Positions 1 through 11,506 are shown, counted from the first letter of the stretch. The stretch: 64,000 bases of DNA from Mesorhizobium sp. (GCF_024710845.1 NZ_JANJTZ010000068.1:16695-80694); one strand, 5' to 3'. Notes: generated by a model not told the origin, from the letters alone. Translations and numbers: made by a program.

Positions 1-1952
1 ACCGGCTGAACGGAGACGCAGTTGGACTTCACGCCGCAGTCGCCGCAGCCCTCGCAGACCAGCTCGTTGATGATCACCCGCTTGTCGGGGTCGGGGAACG
101 TGCCGCGCTTGCGCCGCCTGCGCTTTTCGGCCGCGCAGGTCTGGTCGTAGAGCAGCACCGAGATCCCCTTCACCTCGCGCAACTCGCGCTGCACCTCGTC
201 GAGATCGTCACGGTGATTGAACGTCGTGCCGGGAGGGAACTCCGCCTTGCCGGCATATTTGCCCGGTTGGTCGGTGACGACCGCGATCCGTTCGACGCCC
301 TCTGCGCGCACCTGCCGCGCGATCTGGTCCACCTTGAGCCCGCCTTCGTGCGGCTGGCCGCCGGTCATGGCGACCGCGTCGTTGTAGAGGATCTTGTAGG
401 TGATGTTGGCGTTCGAGGCGTGCGCGAAGCGGATCGCCAGCGAGCCGGAATGATTGTAGGTCCCATCGCCGAGGTTCTGGAACATGTGCTCGCGTTTCGA
501 GAACGGCGCCTGGCCGACCCATTGCGCACCCTCCCCGCCCATGGCGGTGAAGCCGACCGTCGAGCGATCCATCCACAGCGCCATGAAGTGGCAGCCGATG
601 CCGGCGCCCGCGAGCGAGCCCTCCGGCACCTTGGTCGAGGAATTGTGCGGGCAGCCCGAGCAGAAATAGGGCGTGCGGTTGGCGACGTCCTTGGTGTCGG
701 CGAGCATCGCCTGGTACTGCTTGAGCTGCGCCACCCGCGCGGCGATCTCCTCCGAATGGCCGATCGTCTTGAGGATCCGCTCGCCGACGGCGATCGCGAT
801 GTCGTTCGGGTCGAGCGCACCCTTGGCCGGGAACAGCCAGTCGCCGCGCTCGTCCTTCTTGCCGACGATCAGCGGCTGCGTCGCCGTGCCGTAGAGGTTC
901 TCGCGCATCTGCACTTCGATGAGCGAGCGCTTCTCCTCGACGACGATCACGGTGTCGAGCCCGCGGGCGAAATCCATGATGTGCTCGACGTCCAGCGGCC
1001 AAGGAGCGGCGACCTTGAAGAGCCTGAGCCCGATCTGCCTCGCCCGGGCCTCGTCGATGCCGAGGTCGTCCAACGCCTGGCGCACGTCGAGATAGGATTT
1101 TCCGACCGTGATGATGCCGATCCTGGCGGATCTTCCGCCCGAATAGATGATCTTGTTCAGCCCGTTGGCGCGGATGAAGGCGGCGGCGGCAGCGCGCTTG
1201 TATTCATGCAGCCGCGCCTCCTGTCCCATCTGGTCGAGTTCGTGGCGGATGTTGAGCCCGCCGGGCGGCAGGTCGATCTCCGGCAGGACGATGTTCAGCC
1301 GGTCGAGCGACACGTCGACCGAGGCGGTCGATTCGATATTGTCCTTGACGCATTTGATCGCCGCCCATGTGCCGGCAAAGCGCGACATGGCAAAGCCGTA
1401 GAGCCCGTAGTCGACGAGTTCCTGGACACCGGCAGGATTGAGGATCGGGATCATCGTGTCGACGAAGAGGAACTCCGTCGCATGTGCATTGGTCGACGAT
1501 TCGGCGGTGTGGTCGTCACCCATCAGGGCGAGCACGCCGCCGTTCTTCGACGTGCCGGCGAGGTTGGCGTGGCGGAAGACGTCACCCGAGCGGTCGACGC
1601 CCGGCCCCTTGCCGTACCAGAGCGAGAAGACGCCGTCGTGCTTACCCTCGCCCAGAAGCTCGGTCTGCTGCGAGCCCCAGCAGGCGGTGGCCGCGAGTTC
1701 CTCGTTGAGGCCGGGCTCGAAGACGATGCTGGAAGCTTCGAGCTGTCTCTTCGCGCGCCAGAACTGCTGGTCGAGGCCGCCGAGCGGCGAGCCGCGGTAG
1801 CCGGAGACGAAGCCGGCCGTATCCAGCCCCATCCGCCGGTCGCGCTCGCGCTGCATCAAAAGCATGCGGATGACGGCCTGCGCACCCGACAGGAAGATCC
1901 GCTCCTTGGCGAGATCGAACTTGTCGTCGAGCGTCACGTCGTGAAGCGTCAT
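1..1952 (-). CDS. Indolepyruvate ferredoxin oxidoreductase family protein, N-terminal part (cut by window edge)
   Basis: This enzyme oxidatively decarboxylates aryl-pyruvates (indolepyruvate, phenylpyruvate) to acyl-CoA in aromatic amino-acid breakdown, using thiamine diphosphate and passing electrons to ferredoxin. About 650 residues are visible; the fused alphaproteobacterial form is usually near 1150, so the C-terminal half lies outside the window. Visible pieces are an N-terminal pyrimidine-binding domain with GKGPGVDRSGD, a ThDP-binding stretch (GDGTYNHSG, with the downstream YNDAVAMTGGQ), and a cysteine cluster CEGCGDCGVKSNC near residue 630 that should hold an Fe-S centre. The ATG at 1952 follows GGAGG at good spacing. 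The long open frame on the opposite strand is a shadow of this gene. Confidence 0.9.
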   Translation of the reverse strand, partial: MTLHDVTLDDKFDLAKERIFLSGAQAVIRMLLMQRERDRRMGLDTAGFVSGYRGSPLGGLDQQFWRAKRQLEASSIVFEPGLNEELAATACWGSQQTELLGEGKHDGVFSLWYGKGPGVDRSGDVFRHANLAGTSKNGGVLALMGDDHTAESSTNAHATEFLFVDTMIPILNPAGVQELVDYGLYGFAMSRFAGTWAAIKCVKDNIESTASVDVSLDRLNIVLPEIDLPPGGLNIRHELDQMGQEARLHEYKRAAAAAFIRANGLNKIIYSGGRSARIGIITVGKSYLDVRQALDDLGIDEARARQIGLRLFKVAAPWPLDVEHIMDFARGLDTVIVVEEKRSLIEVQMRENLYGTATQPLIVGKKDERGDWLFPAKGALDPNDIAIAVGERILKTIGHSEEIAARVAQLKQYQAMLADTKDVANRTPYFCSGCPHNSSTKVPEGSLAGAGIGCHFMALWMDRSTVGFTAMGGEGAQWVGQAPFSKREHMFQNLGDGTYNHSGSLAIRFAHASNANITYKILYNDAVAMTGGQPHEGGLKVDQIARQVRAEGVERIAVVTDQPGKYAGKAEFPPGTTFNHRDDLDEVQRELREVKGISVLLYDQTCAAEKRRRRKRGTFPDPDKRVIINELVCEGCGDCGVKSNCVSVQP

Positions 1953-2159
1953 CAACGGCCTCCTGCCGGACGGTTGGGTAGGCCGAACCGCCCTCCGTAT
2001 GACCTAGTGTTTTCCGCGCCGCTCGGCAACGTCAAACGAAATCAACGCGATCGGCAAAAGAGCAATCGTCGTGAAGAATACGGTGCGAAGGCATTGGCTT
2101 AATGACCGCAATCGGGGTGCGTCGCGCAACTTTTCGCCGCCCGGTCAAGGGAAGCTCGT

Positions 2160-2678
2160 TCAGGCGCGGCCCGGGCAACCCGCTTCGTTGGTCACGTCGA
2201 GCTTGCCGTCGGGACGTCCGGCGAGATCGGGGTTTGGCGTATAGACCGGCCCCAAGACCAGGGGCCGGTCGGGCAATACCTCCTGGTCCAGGTTTGAGGT
2301 GATCGCCGTCGTGACCTCCTGACGGACGGTCGCATCGGGCCCCTCGATCCTGATTGTCACCGAGTAGGGGCGGTCCTTGCGTACGCAGCGCAGCGGCGGG
2401 CTCTCCAGAACCGTCTTTTCAAGTTTCGGCCAGATCTTCTGGCGCACCACGATCGCTTCGCCGCCTGCCGGATCCTCGAAGCTCGCGACGGCGGTCTGGC
2501 CGTCCTCGACGGGGCCGAGCGGCTTCAGCGTCACCAGGTAGGTCGCAGTGGCGACGCGATAGTTGAATACGAAGAGCTTGCCGGAAATCTCGAACATCTT
2601 GCCGGGCCTGCTCTCGTCCCTGCACGCCCCCAGCATCAGTAGCGAAACGGCTATCGCCAGCCCGAGAGATCTACGCAT
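2160..2678 (-). CDS. Putative lipoprotein of unknown function
   Basis: A 172-residue protein with a positively charged N-terminus, a hydrophobic segment and a lipobox-like LMLGAC at residues 14-19, so it is probably lipidated at Cys19 and anchored facing the periplasm. The mature part is soluble, has beta-strand-like patterning (PYSVTIRIEG, ATVRQEVTTAI) and two further cysteines. I recognise no family. It overlaps the 3' end of the upstream CGNR-regulator gene by 8 bases, so the two are probably co-transcribed and translationally coupled. Function cannot be assigned; existence is supported by the signal, the coupling and normal codon use. Confidence 0.75.
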   Translation of the reverse strand: MRRSLGLAIAVSLLMLGACRDESRPGKMFEISGKLFVFNYRVATATYLVTLKPLGPVEDGQTAVASFEDPAGGEAIVVRQKIWPKLEKTVLESPPLRCVRKDRPYSVTIRIEGPDATVRQEVTTAITSNLDQEVLPDRPLVLGPVYTPNPDLAGRPDGKLDVTNEAGCPGRA

Positions 2679-3282
2679 CGGTCCGCTTCCCTATGTTGTC
2701 GCGCGATCGGTGATAGTGCCGCCGGGCCTTCTGGCGATTGCCGCAGACGCTCATGTCGCACCACAGGCGGCTGCCGTTGCGGCTCTTGTCGACAAACAGC
2801 CAGCCGCAATTGCCGCAGATACGGATGCGGCGACGCATGTCGGGCTGAAGCAGCGAGAGCGCCGAGACGGCGACAGCCGCTTCGAGCTCGACCCGGCCCT
2901 GCCCGGTGGCAAGGCCCGCCCGATCGCCTGCGATCTCAACCGGTGACGCTGCCAGCGCGCCGGAGCAGCGATCGAGCAGCCGGGCGAGACGGTCGGACCG
3001 GATTGTGCCCGCGATTACCGCGTCGCGGAACAGCGCGTCGGTGGCCTCGCGCAAGGCGACGATCCGCGGCCGCGCGGTGCCCGGCGCAGAAACGACCAGC
3101 GCATTGCCGCCGATCTCCTCCGCCCGGAACCCGGTCGCCGCGGCGGCGAAGCGCTCGATCTCGGCGGGATCGTCGAACCGATCGAAGGTGCGGGTGGGGT
3201 CGTCGCGCAGGACCACGGTGTTCGCAACGTCCAGCGCCAGCACTTCGCCCGAAAACCGGTGCGGGGTCCAGATTGTCTCCAT
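2671..3282 (-). CDS. CGNR zinc-finger / ABATE-domain transcriptional regulator
   Basis: A likely DNA-binding regulator of the CGNR family. The N-terminal two thirds match the ABATE stress-regulator domain (LALDVANTVVLRDDP near the start). The C-terminal 45 residues carry CGNCGWLFVDKSRNG then WCDMSVCGNRQKARRHY, the four-cysteine CGNR zinc finger that gives the family its name. I chose ATG 3282 rather than the in-frame TTG at 3288; the ribosome site is weak for either. A perfect 11-bp inverted repeat lies 10-40 bases upstream and is the obvious autoregulatory operator. It is divergent from a LivH-type permease gene and overlaps the lipoprotein gene downstream. Confidence 0.88.
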   Translation of the reverse strand: METIWTPHRFSGEVLALDVANTVVLRDDPTRTFDRFDDPAEIERFAAAATGFRAEEIGGNALVVSAPGTARPRIVALREATDALFRDAVIAGTIRSDRLARLLDRCSGALAASPVEIAGDRAGLATGQGRVELEAAVAVSALSLLQPDMRRRIRICGNCGWLFVDKSRNGSRLWCDMSVCGNRQKARRHYHRSRDNIGKRTDA

Positions 3283-3291
3283 AGCCAAATA

Positions 3292-3321
3292 CTAACTTGC
3301 AAAAAGCATATTGCAAGTTAG
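3292..3321. promoter_or_regulatory. Perfect 11-bp inverted repeat, candidate operator in a divergent promoter
   Basis: CTAACTTGCAA at 3292-3302 is mirrored exactly by TTGCAAGTTAG at 3311-3321 across an 8-base spacer. It sits 10 bases upstream of the CGNR-regulator ATG and about 70 bases upstream of the permease gene. The symmetry is seen directly; binding by the CGNR protein is inference from position. Confidence 0.6.
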
Positions 3322-3393
3322 ATTCACTGCGAATGTTCCTCTCGGCGACGCGCTCCGTCGACGTTCTCCCATGAGTGTATCCGCCGGTCCGAG

Positions 3394-4299
3394 ATGGCCT
3401 ACTTCCTCCAGCAGCTTCTGAACGGCCTCCACATCGGTTCGATCTACGCGCTGCTCGCCTTCGGCTATGCGCTGACCTACGGCATCCTGCGCCGTGCCAA
3501 TCTCGCCCACGGCGCGATCTTCGCGTTCGGCGGCCAGGTGGGGATTCTAGCCACCGTATTCGCCTGGAACGTGCTGTGGCTCACCCTCCCGGCCGCGCTC
3601 GGGTTCGGCGTGCTTCTCGCCTTCGCCTTTGCCGGGTTGGCGGCCCATCTGGTCTCCCGAACGGTCCTCGAGCCGCTGCGCGCCGGCAATCCGAACACGA
3701 TCGTCGCCGCCACGCTCGCGGTTGCGATCGTCCTGATGGAACTCGGCCGCCTGTCGATGGACAGTCGCGATTTCTGGCTGCCGCCGATACTGGCCACCAC
3801 GATCGTCTTCTGGCGCGACGGCGGCTTTCCCGTGACGCTGACGCTCATCCAGATCGTCGACATGGCGATCGTCGCGGCGGCGGTATCGTTGACGGCGGCC
3901 TGGCTCGCCCTCTCCCGCTTCGGGGCTTCATGGCGCGCGATCTGCGACGATCCGCTGGCGGCCTCCATGTGCGGCATCGATTCGCGCCGGGTCTTCCGCG
4001 CGACGGTCGTCGTGAGCGGCATGCTCGCCGCCCTTGCCGGCGTTCTCGCGGCGATCCATTTCGGCAATATCAGCTTCGACACCGGCCTGGTCTTCGGGCT
4101 GAAGGTGCTGTTCGTCGCCGCGCTCGGCCTTGGCGGCTCGCCATCCTCCTCAGCCCTTGGAGCAATGGGCGTCGGCCTCGCGGAATCCCTCTGGACGGGC
4201 TACTTTCCCGGCGAATGGCGCGACGCCGGCATATTTTCGGCGCTGGTGCTGCTTCTCGTCCTGCGCTCGACCGACCTTTCCCGCCAGCAGAATATGTAG
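3394..4299 (+). CDS. Branched-chain amino acid-type ABC transporter permease (LivH family), orphan
   Basis: A 301-residue inner-membrane protein with about eight hydrophobic segments. It starts LQQLLNGLHIGSIYALLAFGYALTYGILR, the characteristic LivH opening, and has the family signature ALGLGGSPSSSALGAMGVGLAES near the C-terminus. LivH proteins form half of the membrane channel of branched-chain amino acid, urea or amide ABC importers and need a LivM partner, ATPases and a binding protein. None of these is next to it in this window. The central region is slightly shorter than in classical LivH. It may work with subunits encoded elsewhere. The ribosome site before ATG 3394 is weak. It is divergent from the CGNR regulator. 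Confidence 0.85.
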   Translation: MAYFLQQLLNGLHIGSIYALLAFGYALTYGILRRANLAHGAIFAFGGQVGILATVFAWNVLWLTLPAALGFGVLLAFAFAGLAAHLVSRTVLEPLRAGNPNTIVAATLAVAIVLMELGRLSMDSRDFWLPPILATTIVFWRDGGFPVTLTLIQIVDMAIVAAAVSLTAAWLALSRFGASWRAICDDPLAASMCGIDSRRVFRATVVVSGMLAALAGVLAAIHFGNISFDTGLVFGLKVLFVAALGLGGSPSSSALGAMGVGLAESLWTGYFPGEWRDAGIFSALVLLLVLRSTDLSRQQNM

Positions 4300-4498
4300 C
4301 TACCGCTGCGACATCCGACCAAAGTTGCGGCAATCTGGTAGTTTCACCATGCTGTCTTGCAGTGCACAAAGATGGTAGGCAGCGCCGGTGCGCGCGGGCG
4401 CTGTGAATCGGCGCTTGTTTCGCTTACGACTTTTCGGCACTAGGGAATGGCAGCGGAGATCGCGAAGCGACGCGCGGCATCAAATGGGAGGAAAGTGC

Positions 4499-5083
4499 AT
4501 GGCGGGGCTCCTGGCTCTCTCGCGCCTGATCGACCGGCTTAACGAATTCATCGGCAAATGGATCTCCTGGGCGATCCTGGCCGCCGTGCTGGTCAGCGCG
4601 ACCAATGCGGTCATTCGCAAGGCGTTCAACATGTCGTCGAATGCCTGGCTTGAAATGCAATGGTATCTGTTCGGCGCCGCGTTCCTGCTCGCCGCCGCTT
4701 ATACGCTGAAGCAGAACGAACACATCCGCGTCGACATCATCTACGGCATGTTCTCGCGCAGGACACAGCACTGGATCGACCTTTTCGGGCACGTCTTCTT
4801 CCTGATGCCCTTCGTCCTGCTGATGATCTACTACTTCACCCCCTATTTCCTCCTCTCCTACCGCTCCGGCGAAGTCTCCACCAATTCGGGCGGCCTCATC
4901 ATCTGGCCGGCGAAATTCCTGCTGCTCGCCGGCTTCGCGCTCCTGGGCATCCAGGGCATTTCCGAAATCATAAAGAAGGTAGCGATCATGCGCGGCGAAA
5001 TGGACGATCCGACACCGTTCATATCGGCCCATGAGGCGGCGGAACTTGAAGCCAAGGCGCTGGTCGAGGAGCTCAAGAAATGA
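4499..5083 (+). CDS. TRAP transporter small permease subunit (DctQ type)
   Basis: A 194-residue membrane protein with four hydrophobic segments, the usual size and topology of the DctQ subunit of tripartite ATP-independent periplasmic transporters, which import organic acids driven by a sodium gradient. Family features are EMQWYLFGAAFLLAAAYTLKQNEHIRVDI and the segment with GLIIWPAKFLLLAGFALLGIQG. I chose ATG 4499 because GGGAGGAAA lies just upstream; a longer frame from 4388 has no ribosome site. It overlaps the large-permease gene by ATGA, so the two are translationally coupled. The matching binding proteins lie convergently downstream. Confidence 0.92.
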   Translation: MAGLLALSRLIDRLNEFIGKWISWAILAAVLVSATNAVIRKAFNMSSNAWLEMQWYLFGAAFLLAAAYTLKQNEHIRVDIIYGMFSRRTQHWIDLFGHVFFLMPFVLLMIYYFTPYFLLSYRSGEVSTNSGGLIIWPAKFLLLAGFALLGIQGISEIIKKVAIMRGEMDDPTPFISAHEAAELEAKALVEELKK

Positions 5084-6888
5084 TGGAGTTCATCGCCCAG
5101 AACATGGCGCCGATCATGTTCTTCTCGCTCATCGTCTTCCTTCTCCTCGGCTACCCGGTTGCCTTCGCGCTCGCCGCTAACGGCCTCATGTTCTTCTTCA
5201 TCGGCGTGGAACTCGCACCGCTGTCCAACGGCTCGATCAACCTGTCCTGGCCACTGCTCTACGCCTTGCCCGATCGGTTCTACGGCGGCGTCATGGCCAA
5301 CGAGACGCTGCTGGCTATCCCCTTCTTCACATTCATGGGCATCGTGCTCGAACGCTCCGGCATGGCGGAAGACCTGCTCGACACGATCGGCCAGCTCTTC
5401 GGCCCGATCCGCGGCGGCCTCGCCTATGCCGTCATCCTCGTAGGTGCACTGCTTGCCGCCACCACCGGCGTCGTCGCGGCCTCGGTCATCGCGATGGGCC
5501 TAATCTCGCTGCCCATCATGCTGCGCTACGGCTATGACCGGCGCGCGGCGTCAGGCGTCATTGCGGCGTCCGGAACGTTGGCGCAGATCATCCCGCCCTC
5601 ACTCGTGCTGATCGTACTCGCCGACCAGCTCGGCCGCTCGGTCGGCGACATGTACAAGGGCGCCCTGATCCCCGGCCTGATCCTGACCGGGCTCTACATG
5701 TCCTATATCCTGATCATGACGATCATCCGGCCGGCCTCCATGCCGGCGCTGCCGCTGGCGGCACGCACATTGGGCTCCGGCGTCATGTCACTGCTCGTGG
5801 CGCTGGCCGGCGCGGTGCTGATCGCCTATGGCGCGCATGTCTGGCTATCCTCGACCCAAGGCGACAACGCCGACATCCTTGGCGCCTCAGTCGGCATCCT
5901 TGTGATCTACATCGTCGCCATCGCCGATCGCGCGATGAAGTTCGGCCTGATGTCGCGCCTCGCCCAGCAGGTGATCATCGTCCTGATCCCACCGCTGGCG
6001 CTGATCTTCCTCGTCCTCGGCACCATCTTCCTCGGCATCGCGACGCCGACCGAAGGCGGCGCGATGGGCGCGGTGGGTGCGCTGATCATGGCCGCGGCGA
6101 AGGGCAGGCTGAGCCTCGACGTCGTCAAGCAGGCGCTGGCCTCGACCACGCGCCTGTCGTCCTTCGTCCTGTTCATCCTCATCGGCGCGCGCGTGTTCTC
6201 GCTCACCTTCTACGGCGTCAACGGCCATGTCTGGGTCGAGCACCTGCTGGTGTCGCTGCCGGGCGGCGAGACGGGCTTCCTGATCGCGGTGAACCTTCTG
6301 GTGTTCTTCCTCGCGTTCTTCCTCGACTTCTTCGAGCTCGCCTTCATCATCGTGCCGCTGTTGGCACCGGCCGCAGACCGGCTGGGCATCGACCTTATCT
6401 GGTTCGGCGTCCTGCTCGGCGTGAACATGCAGACCAGCTTCATGCACCCGCCCTTCGGCTTCGCGCTGTTCTACCTCCGCTCGGTGGCGGCCCGCGTGCC
6501 CTATCTCGATCGGGTCACCGGCAAGCAGATCGCGCCGATCACCACCGGCCAGATCTATTGGGGCGCGGTGCCGTTCGTCGGCATTCAGGTGCTGATGGTG
6601 GCGCTCGTGATCACGTTCCCCGGAATGGTGATGCACTACAAGGGCGCCGGTACCGGGATCGATCCCAACACGATCAAGATCGAGGTGCCCGGCTTCGGCG
6701 GACCTGCCGGCGGAAGCGGTCTCGGCGCGCCTGGAGGCCTCGGCCTTCCGCCGCTCGGCGGGCCGGCCCCCGGCCAGCCGGCGCAACCTTCCGGCAACGA
6801 CCTCAGCCAGCCGCCGAGCTTCGGCGCGCCGGCCCAGCCCGCCCAGCCGGCGCCGTCGAACGACTTGACGCAGCCGCCTAAGTTCTGA
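5080..6888 (+). CDS. TRAP transporter large permease subunit (DctM type) with Pro/Gly/Gln-rich C-terminal tail
   Basis: The transport subunit of the TRAP system, with a dozen or more membrane segments. Typical DctM motifs include LLAATTGVVAASVIAMGLISLP, SGTLAQIIPPSLVLIVLADQ and ATPTEGGAMGAVGAL. At 602 residues it is longer than the common 425-450 residue DctM and belongs to the enlarged subgroup paired with keto-acid or monocarboxylate binding proteins. After the last membrane segment, roughly residues 538-602 form a low-complexity tail with two copies of an NDLxQPPxF motif. Two ATGs (5080, 5083) are possible starts. A strong terminator follows at 6908. Confidence 0.93.
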   Translation: MMEFIAQNMAPIMFFSLIVFLLLGYPVAFALAANGLMFFFIGVELAPLSNGSINLSWPLLYALPDRFYGGVMANETLLAIPFFTFMGIVLERSGMAEDLLDTIGQLFGPIRGGLAYAVILVGALLAATTGVVAASVIAMGLISLPIMLRYGYDRRAASGVIAASGTLAQIIPPSLVLIVLADQLGRSVGDMYKGALIPGLILTGLYMSYILIMTIIRPASMPALPLAARTLGSGVMSLLVALAGAVLIAYGAHVWLSSTQGDNADILGASVGILVIYIVAIADRAMKFGLMSRLAQQVIIVLIPPLALIFLVLGTIFLGIATPTEGGAMGAVGALIMAAAKGRLSLDVVKQALASTTRLSSFVLFILIGARVFSLTFYGVNGHVWVEHLLVSLPGGETGFLIAVNLLVFFLAFFLDFFELAFIIVPLLAPAADRLGIDLIWFGVLLGVNMQTSFMHPPFGFALFYLRSVAARVPYLDRVTGKQIAPITTGQIYWGAVPFVGIQVLMVALVITFPGMVMHYKGAGTGIDPNTIKIEVPGFGGPAGGSGLGAPGGLGLPPLGGPAPGQPAQPSGNDLSQPPSFGAPAQPAQPAPSNDLTQPPKF

Positions 6889-6907
6889 CGGCGACTGCAA
6901 CGCAAAT

Positions 6908-6941
6908 AAAAACCCCGGGGTGTCGCCACCCCGGGGTTTTC
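6908..6941. terminator. Bidirectional rho-independent terminator
   Basis: AAAACCCCGGGGTG (6909-6922), loop TCGC, CACCCCGGGGTTTT (6927-6940) make a 14-bp perfect stem with A-tract and T-tract on either side. It separates the convergent permease and binding-protein genes and can stop transcription from both strands. Confidence 0.92.
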
Positions 6942-6962
6942 GTTTCGACCAGGACGTATCGA

Positions 6963-9506
<2,544 letters not shown>

Positions 9507-9541
9507 TCAGGGCCTTACGCAGCGCTTGGCGTATTTCTACC

Positions 9542-9557
9542 TTAGACATTGGTCTAA
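9542..9557. promoter_or_regulatory. Inverted repeat TTAGAC-ATTG-GTCTAA, candidate operator
   Basis: A perfect 6-bp inverted repeat with a 4-base spacer, about 150 bases upstream of the copy-2 binding-protein gene and 134 bases before the amidotransferase gene. It lies within 9393-9690, the longest gene-free stretch of the window (298 bases), in which I see nothing else but AT-richer promoter-type sequence. Confidence 0.35.
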
Positions 9558-9690
9558 CGATCCTGTTGATCCAGTTACGACTTGTAGTGAGTCAAGCCGG
9601 CAGGGAACCTGCATCAGGTTGGATTTCTTGCCAGATCGGGTGTAGGAAGCGACTTCACATCGTGACCTGAACAACGCGGATTCAGCATTC

Positions 9691-10464
9691 ATGACGCAGC
9701 CCCTCGTCGCCGTATCGACAGATGTGCGCCAGTTCGAGAACTACACCTGGCACGCCGCGCCCCGGCAGTATCTCGAGGCGGCGATAGCGGGTGCCGGTGT
9801 CTTTCCGGTCCTCATCCCGTCCTTCGGTCCGAGGCTCGACCTCGACGAACTCCTTGACCGCGTCGACGGCGTGATGATCACCGGCTCGAAGTCGAACGTC
9901 TTTCCCGGCCTCTACGGCGGCGACCCGAGCGAAGCCAACGGTCCCTACGACCATGACCGCGACGCCACCACGCTTCCCCTGATTCGCAAGGCGATCGAGC
10001 GCGAAGTGCCCCTGCTCGCCATCTGCCGCGGCATCCAGGAGATGAATGTCGCGCTCGGCGGCACGCTGCACACGGAGGTGCAGGAGATCGAGGGCCGCAT
10101 GGACCACCGCGCGCCGGCGAGCGACGACCAGGACGAACGTTTCGCCATTCGCCAGCGTATCGCGATCAAGCCGGGCACCTGCCTTGCCGGCATCTTCGGC
10201 GCGGGCGAGATTCCGGTGAATTCCGTCCACCGCCAGGCGGTCGACCGGCTGGGCAGGAACCTCCAGGTCGAGGCCGTGGCGGACGACGGCACGGTCGAGG
10301 CGGTCTCGGTGGTCGGCGCCCGGTCGTTTGCCGTCGGCGTGCAGTGGCATCCGGAGTACTGGGTCAAATCCGACGACGCGTCCGCAAGGATCTTCAGGGC
10401 GTTCGGCGAGGCTGCCCGCGCCCATCGCGCCGCCCGCGGCGGAATGCGCGTCGCGGCCGAATAG
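9691..10464 (+). CDS. Class I glutamine amidotransferase-like hydrolase (gamma-glutamyl-GABA hydrolase family)
   Basis: A 257-residue cytoplasmic hydrolase of peptidase family C26. The nucleophile elbow LLAICRGIQEMN (Cys near residue 112) and the VQWHPE motif with the catalytic His and Glu near the C-terminus are present, as is GVMITGSKSNV, which replaces the usual GG motif. Family members cleave gamma-glutamyl-gamma-aminobutyrate in putrescine breakdown or other gamma-glutamyl amides. A glutamine-synthetase-like gene of the kind that makes gamma-glutamyl amines lies at 18589, but it is not adjacent. The gene stands alone, divergent from the TRAP binding protein and convergent with a dehydrogenase. 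Confidence 0.88.
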   Translation: MTQPLVAVSTDVRQFENYTWHAAPRQYLEAAIAGAGVFPVLIPSFGPRLDLDELLDRVDGVMITGSKSNVFPGLYGGDPSEANGPYDHDRDATTLPLIRKAIEREVPLLAICRGIQEMNVALGGTLHTEVQEIEGRMDHRAPASDDQDERFAIRQRIAIKPGTCLAGIFGAGEIPVNSVHRQAVDRLGRNLQVEAVADDGTVEAVSVVGARSFAVGVQWHPEYWVKSDDASARIFRAFGEAARAHRAARGGMRVAAE

Positions 10465-10504
10465 AAGCCGACACGGCGGCGGGCGCTTCAGGCAGCCTGC
10501 CCCT

Positions 10505-11506
10505 CTATATGGCGCTGCGTGCGCCGGCGGTGACATGCGCCGTTTCGGCAACGGCGGTCAGCGGCTTACCGGACGCGAACCAGGCTGCGAGATTATCCAC
10601 GACGAGGTCGGCCATCGCCGTGCGCGTATGGACCGATGCCGACCCGACATGTGGCAGCAGGCTCGCATTCTCCAGCCTGAGCAGGCTTTCGGGAACATTG
10701 GGCTCGTTGCGGAACACATCGAGCCCGGCGGCCAGGATCGTGCCATCGGCCAGCGCCTGCGCCAACGCGTCCTCGTCCACCGTCGAACCGCGCCCGATAT
10801 TGATGAACACCCCGTTCGGTCCAAGCGCTTCCAGCACCTGTCGGTTCACCGCCTTCTCGGTCGATGCGCCGCCCGGCGCCACCGAAATGAGAGTGTCCAC
10901 CGCGCCTGCAAGCCCCAGCAGGCTCGGATACCAGGTATATGCGACGCCCTCGACTGTTCGGCGATTGTAGTAGCTGACCGGCAGTCCGAACGCTTCGATG
11001 CGCCGGGCGATCGCCAATCCAATCCGCCCCATTCCGAAGATGCCGACGCGGCGGCCGCGTAGCGTGGCGCGGGTCAGCGGATAGTCGCCCTTGGACACCC
11101 ATTTGCCGGCACGAAGCCAGGCCTCGGCCTTCGGCAGCTCCCGCACCGTGTTCAGGAGCAGTCCGAGTGCCGTATCGGCCACTTCCTCGGTGAGCACGTC
11201 CGGCGTGTTGGTCACCATCACGCCGGTCGAACCCGCATGCTTCGCGTCGACCGCATCATAGCCGACGCCGAAATTGGCGATGATCTCGAGCCTGGGCAAG
11301 GCGTCGATGAAGGCCGCGCCGATCGTCGTCATCGCCGCCACAGCCCGCACCCGGCCGGCAAGCTCCGGCGTCACCAGGCCCGGATCCGCTGCCGGCAGAG
11401 CGACGAGATCGAATTCCTTGCCGATCCGCGCCACCGCGTGCGGGTGGAGCCTGCCTGGAACGAGCACCGGTATCCTGTCTGTCGAAGCCAATTCTCGCCC
11501 TCCCAT
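10505..11506 (-). CDS. D-isomer-specific 2-hydroxyacid dehydrogenase
   Basis: A 333-residue NAD(P)-dependent dehydrogenase that interconverts 2-keto acids (glyoxylate, hydroxypyruvate or similar) and D-2-hydroxy acids. Seen are the Rossmann motif VGIFGMGRIG, the substrate-binding NFGVGYDAVD, the catalytic Arg region (LISVAPGG with downstream GVFINIGRGS), and the catalytic His in LLPHVGSA. I use ATG 11506, preceded by GGAAG, rather than the upstream in-frame TTG. It is transcribed in the same direction as, and just downstream of, the LacI regulator gene, so it could be part of that regulon. The exact substrate cannot be told from sequence. Confidence 0.9.
   Translation of the reverse strand: MGGRELASTDRIPVLVPGRLHPHAVARIGKEFDLVALPAADPGLVTPELAGRVRAVAAMTTIGAAFIDALPRLEIIANFGVGYDAVDAKHAGSTGVMVTNTPDVLTEEVADTALGLLLNTVRELPKAEAWLRAGKWVSKGDYPLTRATLRGRRVGIFGMGRIGLAIARRIEAFGLPVSYYNRRTVEGVAYTWYPSLLGLAGAVDTLISVAPGGASTEKAVNRQVLEALGPNGVFINIGRGSTVDEDALAQALADGTILAAGLDVFRNEPNVPESLLRLENASLLPHVGSASVHTRTAMADLVVDNLAAWFASGKPLTAVAETAHVTAGARSAI

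Noticed and set aside
213..2102. A 629-codon open frame on the plus strand
   Set aside because: Antisense shadow of the indolepyruvate ferredoxin oxidoreductase gene; the translation is Arg/Asp/Val-rich without domains, while the minus-strand frame has clear ThDP and Fe-S motifs.
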